From: Nageia nagi | Lineage: Eukaryota > Pinophyta | Reading direction: 5' to 3' | DNA length: 64,000 nucleotides | Assembly (NCBI GenBank): GCA_050084985.1 | Contig: JBITNC010000002.1 | Coordinates: forward strand, 14,074,001 to 14,138,000 | Shown: piece by piece, positions 25,867 to 37,439 of the stretch | Numbering within the stretch: position 1 is the stretch's first letter | Layout: each line of letters opens with the position of its first letter | Position numbers and translations under genes: made by a program | The notes under the pieces: generated by a model | Told to the model about the DNA's origin: nothing | Database searches by the model: none | Seen by the model: the letters and a program-made list of their open reading frames with translations, nothing else

Positions 25867-26582
25867 ATTATCGATCGAGAATGCAGTTGATAATTTCAAA
25901 AATATAGAATGAGAAGCTTTGTCACTTGATTATTTGTTGTTGCTTTTTTATGATATAAGTTTTGACTCAATTTCTTAGATGAATCAAAATTTTGATTTAT
26001 CAAATTATGATAAAATGTGTTTTCATTTTACATTTGATGTAATTTTGAAAACAAATTTGAATATACTTCAAAAGTGACTATTTTCGGTATGATAATGTGT
26101 TGAGCTTGTGTGATAGTTGCATGACATTTCTATTATGTCATTTTACATGTCTAATCACACATGTACCATATAATTCCTCTTTAGTATATGAGTTTGATGG
26201 TGTTGTCCTTTGTCCCGAAAATGGGGTTTCAAGATGATCTCCTATAACAATGATACATCACATTTTATCGTATTTTGATTTTTCAAATTTTGACCAATTC
26301 AAGGTTATTTTGAGAAATTTTTTAATATTCTCATGGCTATTCTCAAACATGGCATTTTATTTCCAATCATTAGTGTTTAGCTACAGTCACCAGCATCCGT
26401 CTTCAAGTTACTGGTGTTTAGCTTCAGTCACCGACGTCCATCTTCAAGTCGTCAGGTGTTTCAAAAAGAAAAAGTTTTGACTTTTATTCATTTCTTTTTA
26501 GCTATCAATTTCATTGTTAGTTAGAATGAGTTTCCCTTGCGATCTCATTGATTTCCATCCATTGATATTCATTACCATCACC
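25867..26582 (+). promoter_or_regulatory. Likely promoter region of the antisense PMD gene
   Basis: No reading frame of note. AT-rich, with four copies of the GTCACCGACG-type motif at about 26383-26462 at a spacing of roughly 20-21 bp, 120 bases ahead of the PMD start codon. Promoter function is inferred from position only. Confidence 0.35.
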
Positions 26583-28985
26583 ATGCCTCCACGTAGACGC
26601 TCCACTAAATGTTCTCGACCTATCTGGGAAGAGGTAGGGTTTTGAAATAACTTTCTTCTCTATTTTTTGTTTATAACTTGTAATTTAACCATTTAATTTC
26701 AAAATTGAAACTGTGAATGATATTTAAAAATTATTTTCATTGTTTTTATTGAATAAATTATGTAAATCCTACTTTTATTTATTTTTTTTGTGAAATTTTT
26801 TATGATTCGGCCTTGATTGCCAACCTAGGCCAAATGGATAACAGAGTTGCTGATGTTTGGAGTGCGAATGCCGGTGACTGAGTCTTCCTTATTAGAAACA
26901 CCGATGTTTTAAAATGCCATATTATTTTTTTTTTTTGAGCTGAACCCTTTTAACATTACATAGGTTCGAGACATCTTTGAGCCTCGAGGTAGATATCCCT
27001 TGATTCTACAGGAGGGTAGAGGTTTTCTAGGTCCAGCCGACCATAGCTTTTTCAGGTCCATTGGTTTTGGAGTGGGTCCACACATGGGTCGCATTCATTG
27101 GGAGTATCCTTTATTAGCTACATTGTTAGATAGATGGGATGCAGTGACATGCACTTTTCATCTTCCGATAGGGGAGATGACTATCACAATGGAGGATATA
27201 CATAGATTGTATAGACTCCCCATTCAGGGATAGAGGATTTTGCTTGTGGTGGATAGAACAGGAGCTTTACCTGCTATTTCTTATTTGTATGGGGCCGCTT
27301 AGGTTGATACTATTATTTCTGAGATTATCTCAGGTGGCATCCAATATTACCAGTATTGGATGGAGGATCAGCAGAGGATGATCCATTTTTCCTACTTGCT
27401 GGGTTTAGTACAATGTTATGCTCTCCCTGATACTGGCAGTGGGAGGTTTTCATGGTCGTTGTTGCCCATTATTGTGGATATGATGTAGCATGGTATAGTG
27501 TATGCTTGGGCACCCACATTATTAGCTTAGATTTACAAGGAGCTATTCTTTTATTCATAGCGGCATAGGGCCTCATTATCAGTTACTATCACCTTACAGG
27601 TGTGGACTTATGAGCATATAGCTATGGCTCATCCTCCAGGGTTACCGATGCTAGGGTTTGGTAGTCACTTAGATTACGAGGCTGGCATAGTCTAATGGCA
27701 TGATGATTTTTATATTCACCCATCAGATGGATTTCATCAAGATGTGAGCTATTATTGCCACATGCTTAGTCACTTGATTCTAGATCAAGTGAGATTCAGA
27801 CCTTACCATTTGTATCCCATCTGGGGAGAGCTCGTAGCTGAGCTTATTGGTATTCAGTAGTCACATGTTTTGAGTGGTTGTCAAGCTAATTTTTTGGAAT
27901 ATTTTCATTTTGAGTGGGTGCATCATCAGTTCAGCCTAGTTCAGGATGTGCCTGCCCCATCAGTGCCATATCAGCGTGAGGGCACTATTTCAGAAGAGGG
28001 TGTATAGCCATTGGTTTACATAGAGCCTGATCCTACTTAGGAGGAGGGATCATTAGAGGATGATACTAAGGAGGATGATGTAGGGGTTTCTAAGGCCTTT
28101 AGGGCCTGGTGGGAGGAGGGAGATGATGGCCTAGATGGCAGATTGGAGGGTTGATGCATTCATCAGTGCATTGATGTTGATGAGGAGTTGGGTGCAGTAG
28201 GAGGGGGAGAGGTAGGTGAGGAGCCTATAGGAGTGGAGGCTACGAGAGAGGAGGATGCTGGCGAGGAGGTTATGGTAGATGCTCCTAAGGAGTTAGCTCC
28301 TGAGGAGGAGGCTACAGGTGTAGGTGAGGAGGGAGCTACCCCAGAGGTTGCACGTGGAGTCGAGGAGGCTCCTACTACATAGGTTCCTAGCATTGATGCT
28401 TTGCTAGGAGACATTTATGAGCTAAGACACCAGTTGGCATAGGCCCACTCACGTATGTATAGGTACAAGGTTAAGTAAGATAGGTATAGATAGGAGAGGG
28501 ATGAGGCTCATTCCTCTTTACAGGGAGCTCAGGCTCATCATTTGGGAGCAACCTCTACTTCCAGAGGTGGTCCTTTAATTTTTAGTCATGGCATTTGTTA
28601 GTAGTGAGATTTTTATACCAGTATAGTACAGACATGGCTGACAGGTGTTCCAACTTTTACTCTAGGGGCTCAATATCCTATACCTCTAGATAGTTATATG
28701 CCTATAGACATCTTAGCCTATCAGATAGGTATCAGTGCACAGGGCACAGTTGGATCTCCAGGTAGGACTCAGAGGTCACGGAGTTTTCCTAGTAGGAGTG
28801 GTACACCCTGGGCATCTCCCTTAGGGGCTGTTGGTTCATCCAAGTTATGAGGAGCTTAGCATCCAGGTAGTCCTACAGGATCCATAGGCACTACTCCTCT
28901 AGGTCAGGGTACTGAAGAGACTAGTAGACGGTGGAGGCGATCGAGTAGTCCTAGCAGACTAGGTAGTGGTTGGGGTACTCCTTGA
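26583..28985 (+). pseudogene. Antisense two-exon gene with plant mobile domain (PMD), nonsense-decayed
   Basis: Exon 1 (26583-26633) encodes MPPRRRSTKCSRPIWEE. A GT-AG intron (26634-26963, phase 0) follows, then exon 2 (26964-28985) stays in one frame for 673 codons to a TGA. The early part, WDAVTCTFHLPIGEMTITME then DIHRLYRLPIQG, is the signature of the plant mobile domain, found in MAIN/MAIL-type plant proteins and in transposable elements. The second half is Gly, Glu, Ala and Ser rich, with a Ser-Arg-Pro tail. About nineteen in-frame stops, roughly three quarters TAG, and no frameshift: decay by point mutation only. The gene runs opposite to gag-pol inside E4, so it is cargo of the element. 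PMD function is not firmly established; roles in silencing and genome stability are reported for host relatives. Confidence 0.8.
26634..26963 (+). other. Intron of the PMD gene
   Basis: 330 bp, starts GTAGGG and ends CATAG, T-rich before the acceptor. It joins GAG and GTT codons in phase 0. It contains four motif-like words of the GTCACCGATG type at about 26845-26925. A canonical intron survives inside a retroelement because it lies antisense to the genomic RNA and so is not spliced from it. Confidence 0.65.
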
Positions 28986-30062
28986 GGATACCCTTTTTCA
29001 TGATGTTATTTTTATATGCTTATGAGGTTATTGGACCCTTGTATTTTATGATTCATGATGTTATGATGACCTATTGATGGACTGTTGTGATGTATATATA
29101 GATAGATAGATCTTTGATATTTATGGTACTTGTATGATTTTGGATGCATGAGTTTTCATTCTATATATAGATTTATGATAAAATAGGTATGATTTGATGT
29201 TATGTAGATCATGATTATCTTTTAATTACTTGATGATGAATAAATGTTAATGTTAGATGTAATTTTCAAAATGTATGATGCATAAATATAATTGTGGAAT
29301 GTATGATGTATAATGATAAAATATATAACATATATCAACAAATTAGTTTGATGATGTTACTAATCTCAAAACTAAGTTAATAATAAGTATGATTATAGTT
29401 GCTATAAACAATAAATCTAATTTATAATTTTAATAAGTTGAGTTATTTAAGGACATATTTTTTTATATTTTTACAGAATCAGATGCATCATCTTTTGTAC
29501 TTGGCAATTTTACAACAAACTTCTTGACATGACAAACTAGTGACTTATGGATGTATATGAACATTAAATTTATCTTGGTTAGGGAAACAATAAATAATCA
29601 TTCTTATCCTTTCCAAAGAAAAGCAAGTTTTAATAATGTTCAAAGGTAATAGATAATAGTAAAAATGGGTTTAACAAAATGATACAAATGATTTTAAACA
29701 CAAACAAAATACAAATTATGACAAAATATTAGGTGATTTTGGATTAATAACCAAGTTATTATAACATCTACCTTATCTTTCTTTATCTCAAGATTTAACA
29801 ACCTAAGATGATATCAAACAATATTGTTATATGTTGATAAAAAATCTATAAACTCTAATGTGTGTAGTGAGATTCATTTCCCTTCTTAGATCATTTGAGA
29901 TGAAATATCCTAGAGACATTAATAAGCTAGTCTATCCGTATGAGACGTATAGAGGTCCATAGGAAAGAAGGTCGCTAACCAAAATGGACATATCACCACT
30001 CGTAAGGTATGCCCCATTGCTAATTAGGCATCCATAGCCCCGATGAGGATTAACCCCTTGAT
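28986..30062 (+). other. Spacer after the PMD gene, no gene seen
   Basis: Very AT-rich, with many ATGATGT-type words at 28990-29330. Towards the end (29930-30062) composition becomes GC-richer and includes a first hairpin-like copy (CATTG at 30015-30019, CGATG at 30041-30045) around the word AGGCATCCATAGCCCC. Confidence 0.5.
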
Positions 30063-30065
30063 CCC

Positions 30066-30125
30066 ATTACAACCTTGCTCTACTGCCAGTCAGGCGTCCA
30101 TAGCCCCAGTAGAGGATATTGTAAT
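30066..30125. other. Two-step hairpin between convergent E4 genes
   Basis: Outer arms ATTACAA (30066-30072) and TTGTAAT (30119-30125). Inner arms CTCTACTG (30078-30085) and CAGTAGAG (30107-30114). The loop contains AGGCGTCCATAGCCCC, also present with one change at 30026-30041. Both arms are perfect. Confidence 0.7.
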
Positions 30126-30126
30126 C

Positions 30127-30212
30127 ACCCAAGAATCATTGATATAATGTAGCAATTTTTTTTTTTATTCTCCTCTTTTATTTTTTTTTTTACTATCAAA
30201 TGATTCTTGGGT
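30127..30212. terminator. Large hairpin with T/U-rich loop, possible 3'-end element
   Basis: Arms ACCCAAGAATCATT (30127-30140) and AATGATTCTTGGGT (30199-30212) are perfect 14-base complements. The stem extends by GATA/TATC past one unpaired A. The loop is mostly T runs. It lies downstream of both the PMD gene (plus) and the extra ORF (minus). A termination or 3'-end role is a guess from position. Confidence 0.45.
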
Positions 30213-30662
30213 TCGAGATGAAGCAAATAATAGGATAGACACATAACTTTCACTCTTAATGTCTCTTAGAATGATATCATTCAAATTCTCTTAGAATTTT
30301 TTAATGTCGTAAGTGTTTGGAGTTTTTAGATTTTCCTTCAAACACAAACTTTATGTTCTTCTATCATCTATGGTATATCATTTCTTTATAAAACAAAAGA
30401 CAAAGTGAATGTAGTGATAACAAGGAGATTATTCTAAAATGACCTTTTCACACATTACACATTTACTAGATAATCACTTTTACAATGACATGCAACATAT
30501 ATTTACATCATACAAGGGCAGGGCGCCCAATTGCCAAGTAACTTCTAGATGTTTCCATCTAGGTAGATTTTATAATTTTATAATTTTTATGTGTTTTATA
30601 GTTTTCAATTTTTTAGGATTTTATAATTTTCAATTTTTTAGAATTTTATAATTTTCAATTTT

Positions 30663-31874
30663 TTAGGATTTTATAATTTTTCTAGGGAATCTATTCATGG
30701 TGCGTTCAAATCGAGTTTGAACTGCATTAGGATTAAATGAACAATGTATTGAACTAAACAAAAAACTAAAATCTAATACTACTTGATTATGATAAATTTC
30801 TGGAACACAATAATCTAAGTGTTTGAATGTTATGGTTTGTGTGATAGAGATGATTTGTTCTCGATGTTTTAAAGTTAGGTTGTGAGTACAATCAACTATT
30901 ATTTTGGGCTTTTCTATAGGCCACAGAAGATAGAAATATATCATTAAATCATATTCTAAGTTAGGAGAACACCATAACTCAAATGCATTGATACAAACAA
31001 TAACTTGATATCCATTTATTTTGACATCCCAATCGTAAGATTCACGTGCATCATAGAACGTCAAGGCCATTTTTTGTTGTATTTCAAGAGGCATGGAAAA
31101 GATATTTGAATACAAAGGAGTAGGAACGTTACGAATAAATTTCATAAAGATATCTTTATCATACCTACTTTTGAACCTCGGAAGATAACTTCCATTATTC
31201 CGCACTCTATGTCCTTTTGATAGTTTTTTGATAATCTCATTTCTAACCCTTATTTGATTCATCGTTGTAAGTTCGGCAATACGACAAGCTTGCCTTTTCT
31301 CCAACTTTCGTTTCCAAATTGTGTGTCGCATTTGCATGCAAGAAAATCTATGAGTTTGCCTATAGTGTTGTTGTAACGTTCTAGGAGGAAAAGCCACAAA
31401 AGTATTTGAAAAATCATAAATCACCCTTTTATGAGGTAAATAATGTATAATCTCATCTATCCATTCTAGGCTTTTGGTTAATTGCTTAACGTATTGCAGC
31501 CTAGCTAAAAGGAGTGAACACTCAGTTAATTGGCAATTTATGATGATTCTCAGTATTCCATAAGGCCATTGTAGGTAGAAAGCTATTATTTCCTATGATA
31601 TTCTTTCCATATGGGTGAAATAGATTTGTGGATCTAAAATAATGCCAGCTTCGTATCCACAAAAGGTGACTTCCCAACCATTATTTATACCACAAAACAT
31701 ATGGTATGTTCTCTCAAATTGTTCATCAATAGTCAATCGTAAGTAATTTAAGAGATTAAAATTAAATCTATGTTTTAAATATGTTAATGCTAAATCACCT
31801 AGATATCTTGGCGGTGAAAATCATACTTGTGGTTGCATTATGCTACCTTCAGCAGATTCCTTTGCCAGATTCAT
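30663..31874 (-). pseudogene. E4 extra ORF, 403 codons, unknown, internally duplicated
   Basis: Starting at ATG 31874, 98 bases after the pol stop and in the same frame, this ORF runs 403 codons with only two stops (one TGA, one TAG, both near the N terminus); the last 253 codons are open. I do not recognise it. Two segments look related: GWEVTFCGYEAGIILDPQIYF with FYLQWPYGILRIIINC (about residues 57-115), and DWDVKINGYQVIVCINAFEL with FYLLWPIEKPKIIVDC (about residues 285-335). Each carries W-E/D-V, a Tyr-rich strand, then LQWP or LLWP and an III-Cys strand. The middle is basic and His/Arg rich. No zinc, protease or membrane signature. It follows integrase in sense, where some plant gypsy elements carry extra or envelope-like ORFs; no signal peptide or transmembrane segment supports envelope here. 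Confidence 0.7.
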
Positions 31875-31970
31875 CTTTTCTATTTTAACACTTGACAAAT
31901 ATTAATACTTTTATTTATTTATTATTTTAACAATAAAATAAAACAAAAGAAAACTAATGTACATTTTTTT

Positions 31971-33260
31971 TTATGTATAGAAGGGTCGAAGATGCATGAT
32001 ATTTATAGGTTCATGCTCTTCATTTCCTTCTAATTCTGATAAATGATAAGTTCCTTTACCAAATTTTTTCTTAATGATATATGGTCCTAACCAATTTGGA
32101 GAAAACTTATCTCTAAGCTATCGTTCTATTCGTGAAGTTTGTTGATTTTGTTTTAAAACCAAATCACCTATTTTGAACTCATGAATTAAAGCCCTTTTAT
32201 CAAAATCTCATTTTATCCTCTTCTGATAAACACGCATATGCTCTAAAGTGTTAATACATTTTTCATCTAAAAGTAATAACTAAACTAAGCGAGTCTGTCT
32301 TGCTTCTTCATCAGAATTTTGCTCACTTAGATTTACTCTAAGGGATGGTATCTCAAGTTCTATGGGTAGGATGGCTTCTGTTCCATATACTAAAGAGAAT
32401 GGTGTTACCCCAATAGGAGTGCGTACACTGGTACGATAAGCCCATAAGGCTTTTGGTATTTGGATATGCCAATCTCTATGAGAATCATTTACTATTTTTG
32501 CTAATATGTTTCGAATAGTTTTATTAGTAGCCTTTGCCTATCCATTGCCTTGTGGATAGTATGGAGTGGAAAAACTTTGTTTAATTTTATACTTATCACA
32601 TATTTATTTTACATCCTTATTTTTAAAATTCTTTCCATTATCCGTAATTAATTGGTTCGGTATACTGAATCTACATATAATATAATTTTCTATAAATTTA
32701 GCAATTCATGAACCAGTGGTGGAAGTCATGGGAATAGCCTCTACCCATTTGATAAAATATTCAGTTGCTGTGATGATGAACTTGTGTCCACCAGAAGATA
32801 TAGGTGTAATTTGTCCTATTAAATCTAATGCCCATTTAGAGAATGGCCAAAGTGATTGTATAGGATGTAGTTCTTGAGATGGTTGCGAAAATAAATGAGC
32901 ATATTGTTGACATTTAAAATATTTTTTAACATATTCACAACAATCTTTTTCCATAGTTGTCCAATAATACCCCATTCGTATTAATCGTTTTACAATCGCA
33001 ACACCATTGAAATGTCCTCTGCATGTTCCATCATGGGCAGAGGATATAGCCTTTTTAATATCATTCCATTCAAGACATCTGAGTAAAATATCATTGAAAT
33101 TTTGTCGATGCAAGATATCCCCTATCAAACAATATTTAGTTGCTTTGATTTTAAAAGCTCGTCGTGATGATTTATTAAGGTTTGTAGGAAGATTTCCAAA
33201 TTTTAAAAAATCTATCAATTCTTTGTACCAATTATCTTTATCAATTACGTCAATATTTAA
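31971..33260 (-). pseudogene. E4 integrase
   Basis: The zinc-binding start reads AHDGTCRGHFNG, with His residues kept, then CEYVKKYFKCQQ, where the first of the two later Cys seems replaced by Tyr. The core has WALDLIG (first Asp) and ITDNGKNF (second Asp). The third catalytic position reads AKATNKT where AEATNKT is expected, so the Glu is now Lys. After it come LWAYRTSVRTPIGVTPFSLVYG, a GDLVLK strand and a C-terminal SH3-like end (NWLGPYIIKKKFGKGTYHLS), with no chromodomain. Stops: TGA at the GS-IA junction and several TAG/TAA. Confidence 0.88.
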
Positions 33261-33320
33261 TACACTTTTTTCTTCATCTTCTTATTGTAATGATGATTGA
33301 GACAATTGAATTATTTCAAC

Positions 33321-33690
33321 TTAAATTGAAGATTTTTTAGGATCTTCTGGGATAAGAGATCTAATAGAAGCCATAGTATCTGCAAATCTATTAGATGATC
33401 TTGGTGTCACTTCTATACTAAATTGGTCAAAAAAATTTAATAATTCCTCAACTAATGCTTTATACTTTTGAAGTAAAGGTTCTTTACATTGATAGATTCC
33501 TTTCACTTGATTTACGATGAGTAAAGAATCTCCAATAATCTTAATTCTTTTAAGTTATAATTTAACAGTAGTTTTTAGTGCTAATATCAAAGCTTCGTAT
33601 TCTGCATTATTATTAGTACAAGGAAATTTTAATTTAAATGAATATGGTATAGGGATCCCTTGCAGTGTTACAAATACAACACCTACTCCA
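33321..33690 (-). pseudogene. E4 second (archaeal-like) RNase H domain
   Basis: MTIHFDGSRCEQGGGVGVVF carries the first catalytic Asp (FDGS). TNNNAEYEALILAL carries the catalytic Glu. After one TAA, IIGDSLLIVNQVKG carries the second Asp, and a final Asp lies in NRFADTMAS. All four catalytic positions can be pointed to. A second RNase H between the first RNase H and integrase is a known hallmark of the Tat group of plant gypsy elements. Confidence 0.82.
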
Positions 33691-33929
33691 CCACCTTGTT
33701 CACATCGAGAACCATCAAAGTGTATTGTCATATCCCAATCATCTTCAGGTTCTATAGGTATTTCAATTTCATCTAATTGAAACACCCCATCATCAGGTAA
33801 TTCAATGACAAGGGGTTTATTATCTTGCAATAGAGCACCAACAAGATAATCAGCAATTACTTGTCCTTTTATTGACTTTTGTCTAATAAAATGTAAATCA
33901 AATTCAGTTAAGTACATTATCCACTTTGC

Positions 33930-35151
33930 AGTTCTTGAATTTTGATAGGTTTTATTCATCATATATTTCAATGAATCCACTTTAGAGATGACATATGTTG
34001 TATGATTTAGCATATAATGTCGAAGCTTTTTAGTAGCAAAAATGACAGCAAGACATAATTTTTCCAAATATATATAGTTAATCTCGTAACTCACAAGTGT
34101 TCTACTCAGATAATATATAGCTTGCTCTTTATTGTGTTCATTCTTTTGAGTGAGCATTGTTCCTAAAGCATTCTCAGTAGCAGAGATATATAATAAAAAG
34201 GGTACATCTTTTCTTGGTGGAATTAAGACAGGAGGAGATAATAAATATCTTTTAATTTCATCGAATGCATCTTGTTGCTCTTTACCCCAATGATATTCTA
34301 CTCCCTTTTTTAATAATTTTGTAAATGGTTTACAATTATCAGAAAGTTGAGCTATAAACCTTCTAATGGCTTGTAACTTGCCCTGTAAACTTTGTAATTG
34401 TTTTAGATTTGCAGGGGGTGGCATGTCTACTATTGCCTTCACTTTACTAGGGTCTATTTTAATTCCTCGTCGAGATACAATAAATCCTAATAGTTTTCCT
34501 GAAGTTACACCAAAAACATATTTTTTTGGATTTAATCTTACTTTATGTTCTAATAATCTATCTAAGACTTTAATTAGGTCTTTTCCATGATCTACTTGAT
34601 ATTTAGATCTAACCAATAAATCATCGACATAATCTTCTACTATGTCGTGCATATAGTCATGGAATATATAAGTCATAGCCCTTTGATAAGTTGCCCCGAC
34701 ATTTTTTAATCCAAAAGGCATAACTTTATAACAAAAGGTACCCCAAGGAGTTATAAAAGCCATTTTATGTTGATATTCAATAGCTATTTTTATTTGATTA
34801 TAACCAAAAAAATCTGTCCATTAATGATAACATATCATGTCCTGCTGTCGAGTCTACCAAACTATCAATGCTAGGTAGAGGGAAATCATCCTTAGGACAA
34901 GCTTTGTTAAGATCATGAAAATATGTGCATATTCTTATTTTTCCACTTGGTTTTTTCATAGGTACCATATTAGATATCCAATCTAAATAATCTATAGGTT
35001 GTATAAATTTAGCTTCTAATAATTTTTGAAGTTCTTCTTTTACCATTAATGCTATAGTAGGATGCATTTTACGTAATTTTTGTTTAACAGGTTTAGCATC
35101 AGACTTTAATGCTAAATTATGTACTACCAATTTAGGATCTATTCCAAGCAT
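33930..35151 (-). pseudogene. E4 reverse transcriptase and first RNase H
   Basis: RT fingers: EELQKLLEAKFIQPIDYLDW, then DLNKACPKDDFPLPSIDSLV and AGHDMLSLMD. A one-base insertion in a T-run (minus strand, about 34804-34811) breaks the frame. RT resumes from 34763 with MAFITPWGTFCYKVMPFGLK, YQRAM and the catalytic EDYVDDLLV. The connection and RNase H follow (KQAIYYLSRTLVSYEINY, LEKLCLAVIFATKKLRHYML). RT would copy genomic RNA into cDNA. The DLNKACPKDDFPLP form and the YVDD box are typical of plant Tat-type gypsy RT. Confidence 0.9.
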
Positions 35152-35159
35152 GTCTGCAC

Positions 35160-36605
35160 ATGACCCTGTGAATACCTTTTCTCATTCTTTTAATAAGGTT
35201 ATAATTTCTTCTTGTTCATTTTCTGTGAGGTTTTCGCCTAATTGAATAATTTTAGGATTTTGAGGATCATCACTAATATTTATTTCTAAGACCTTTTCAG
35301 TAAGCATATGTGACCCTTCTTCTAATTGATTTGGTACTGGTATCCAACTTTATCGTTAACACTATATTCTTCATCGTATTCTTGAGTTTGTTCATTCGTG
35401 CATACTTAATTTTCATAGGAACCAAATATGTGATCTACATTTTTGAATTCATGTACCAAAGGATTAGATGATATAAGAGAGAAATCAGCAGTTACTTCAT
35501 CTATAGAAGTATTGGCTATTATTTTGATTAAATTTTGATTTTCATTAACTTCATCTATTTGTTCATTATTTGGATCTTCAATATCATTCTCTTTTATTGT
35601 AACCATATTTATCGATGGTATACCTGAATATGGAATGATTGATGATTCGGCATTTTAATTTATTTTTTCTTGTATATCACTTGGTAAGCACGAATGATTC
35701 TAGGGTGGCTCAATATTATTAATAAAGAGTGTTTTGACCCCTTCTAAGACATCCATTTCACTTAACTGTTCTTCTCTTATATCAATAATTTCTTATATTA
35801 TGGATTCTTTTTCTAAAATTTCTTCATTGTAATCCAAATTCTCTTCTCCTAAATTTTCTAATTTAGCGAGGTTTTTACATTTATTTTCATAACCTAATCC
35901 ACTTTTATCAGTGGGATCTTGGTATTGTAATTCAATTATTTCTCATGGAACCTGTTCATATCGACCCAATCCTCATCCTTGCCAATTACATTTGTTAAAA
36001 TAGTTTAAGACAAATGTTCTTGAACATGGCAATAAATATTTCATATCATTATTGAAATTTCTTTCATATGTTTGATTGGATATTGTTGACATAGGACCTA
36101 CTATCCCCGCATAGATAAACATTGTCTGATTAGGTACTTCTCCTAAAGGTACTATTTTTCCAATCACACTAGGTGATTCAGATACTTTACCCACTTATTA
36201 TGATGAAGGTATATTAAACACCACATCATCTACATCATATTCTCCCATCCCTAAATCCATTAATTTAACTTTTATTGGATATACATTGGATGAGTCATTA
36301 TTAGATGTAGTATTCACTTGTTTTGATGAAGAAGCTCCATATTTTTCGTCTAAAGTTTTAGCAACTTTTTCCCAAGTATCTTTATCCTATATAGCTATAT
36401 CACTTTTTCCTTTTATGACTTCAGACTGATTCACATTTTTGTTCATTAATATGGTTGATAAATTAGGAGACAGTAAGGTCACTTTATTTGGATCAAAAAT
36501 TAAATTACAATGTGAATAAGGATCTGGATCTTTAAACACACAATGAACTTTATCTTTATAGATGTATTTTAAACATCCATGATAAGTTGATGGAACACAT
36601 TACAT
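35160..36605 (-). pseudogene. E4 protease-RT linker
   Basis: About 480 codons with scattered stops, acidic and Asn/Ser rich, with no domain recognised. Open pieces at 36194-35973 and 35606-35406. A single-base shift lies between the latter and RT. Long low-complexity linkers before RT are usual in Tat-type elements. Confidence 0.6.
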
Positions 36606-37118
36606 TTATCTAATCCATGGGCATCCTAAAAGAACATTGTATTGTATAATATTTCCTTCAATTATATGTAATAAAGTTTGAATGGTTTTAGCCCCTACTA
36701 TGATCGACAGCACTATTGATCCTAAAGTTGAACACACTACATCATTAAACGCCCTAATTTGTAAAGAAGGAGCTAAGATAAGCGAATCTGATAAATTCAA
36801 ATTTTTGTATGTAGCATCTAAAATTATATTTATAGATGAACCTTCATCTATCAGAATTCTTTTAAATAATTTCCCATCTACTTTACCAATTATATGTAAA
36901 GGTGGATCAAGTTCACCTGGTCCATCGTTATTTAATTTTTCTTGTTCATAGAAGGTGATGCTAGGTTGTTGAGATATCCTCAAACTTTTAACTATTGAAA
37001 TAAAATTATCGAGGTTACTAATATCCACTTGAATTTCTTGTAGAATTTGATTCATAGCTTCCCTATAACTCTCAGACTGATGTAATAATTCAAATAGGGT
37101 CATCTTAACTGGAGACAT
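36606..37118 (-). pseudogene. E4 aspartic protease domain
   Basis: An open stretch of 170 codons. LIDEGSSINII is the catalytic loop, with Asp and the Gly two residues on both kept (usual DGGSS form has Gly at the second position). About fifty residues later are LQIRAFNDVVCSTLGSIVL, the second half strands, and the end is NVLLGCPWI (usually LLGRPWI). In frame with gag upstream. Of all protease copies in the window this one is the best preserved. Confidence 0.85.
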
Positions 37119-37439
37119 TTTTAATTATCATTGAAGAGCACCTTTTATCGAAACTTTAGGTTATTGTGGAGGAGGTATAGGTTGTATATTAATTGGGTTT
37201 GGTATCGATTGATTTTTTCATGGATTATCCTATTTACTCCAATATTGTTGTGCTCATGTAGCTATACCAATCATATGTATTGAATCATCTATAGTCCCTA
37301 TAAATGGTATATCCTTATTATTCCATGTATAGTTCATTTGGTTTGGGATAATTGTCACATTGTTAGCCTGATGTGAGGGTAAGGGGTTTTGATATATCCC
37401 TAAATTTTGATTCGAAGGCACAACAGGATTATCCACATC

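Noticed and set aside
28163-28414. Minus-strand Ser/Pro-rich ORF of 83 codons
   Set aside because: Shadow of the Glu/Ala/Gly-rich part of the PMD gene; the PMD frame is continuous over it.
30663-31424. Extra ORF of E4 as an envelope protein
   Set aside because: No signal peptide, no transmembrane segment, no Cys pattern or Asn-glycosylation cluster. Position alone is not enough.
34366-34590. Plus-strand ORFs opposite E4 pol (also 33007-33300, 33517-33780, 36682-36951)
   Set aside because: They lie opposite conserved RT, RNase H, integrase and protease motifs and show no domain of their own.
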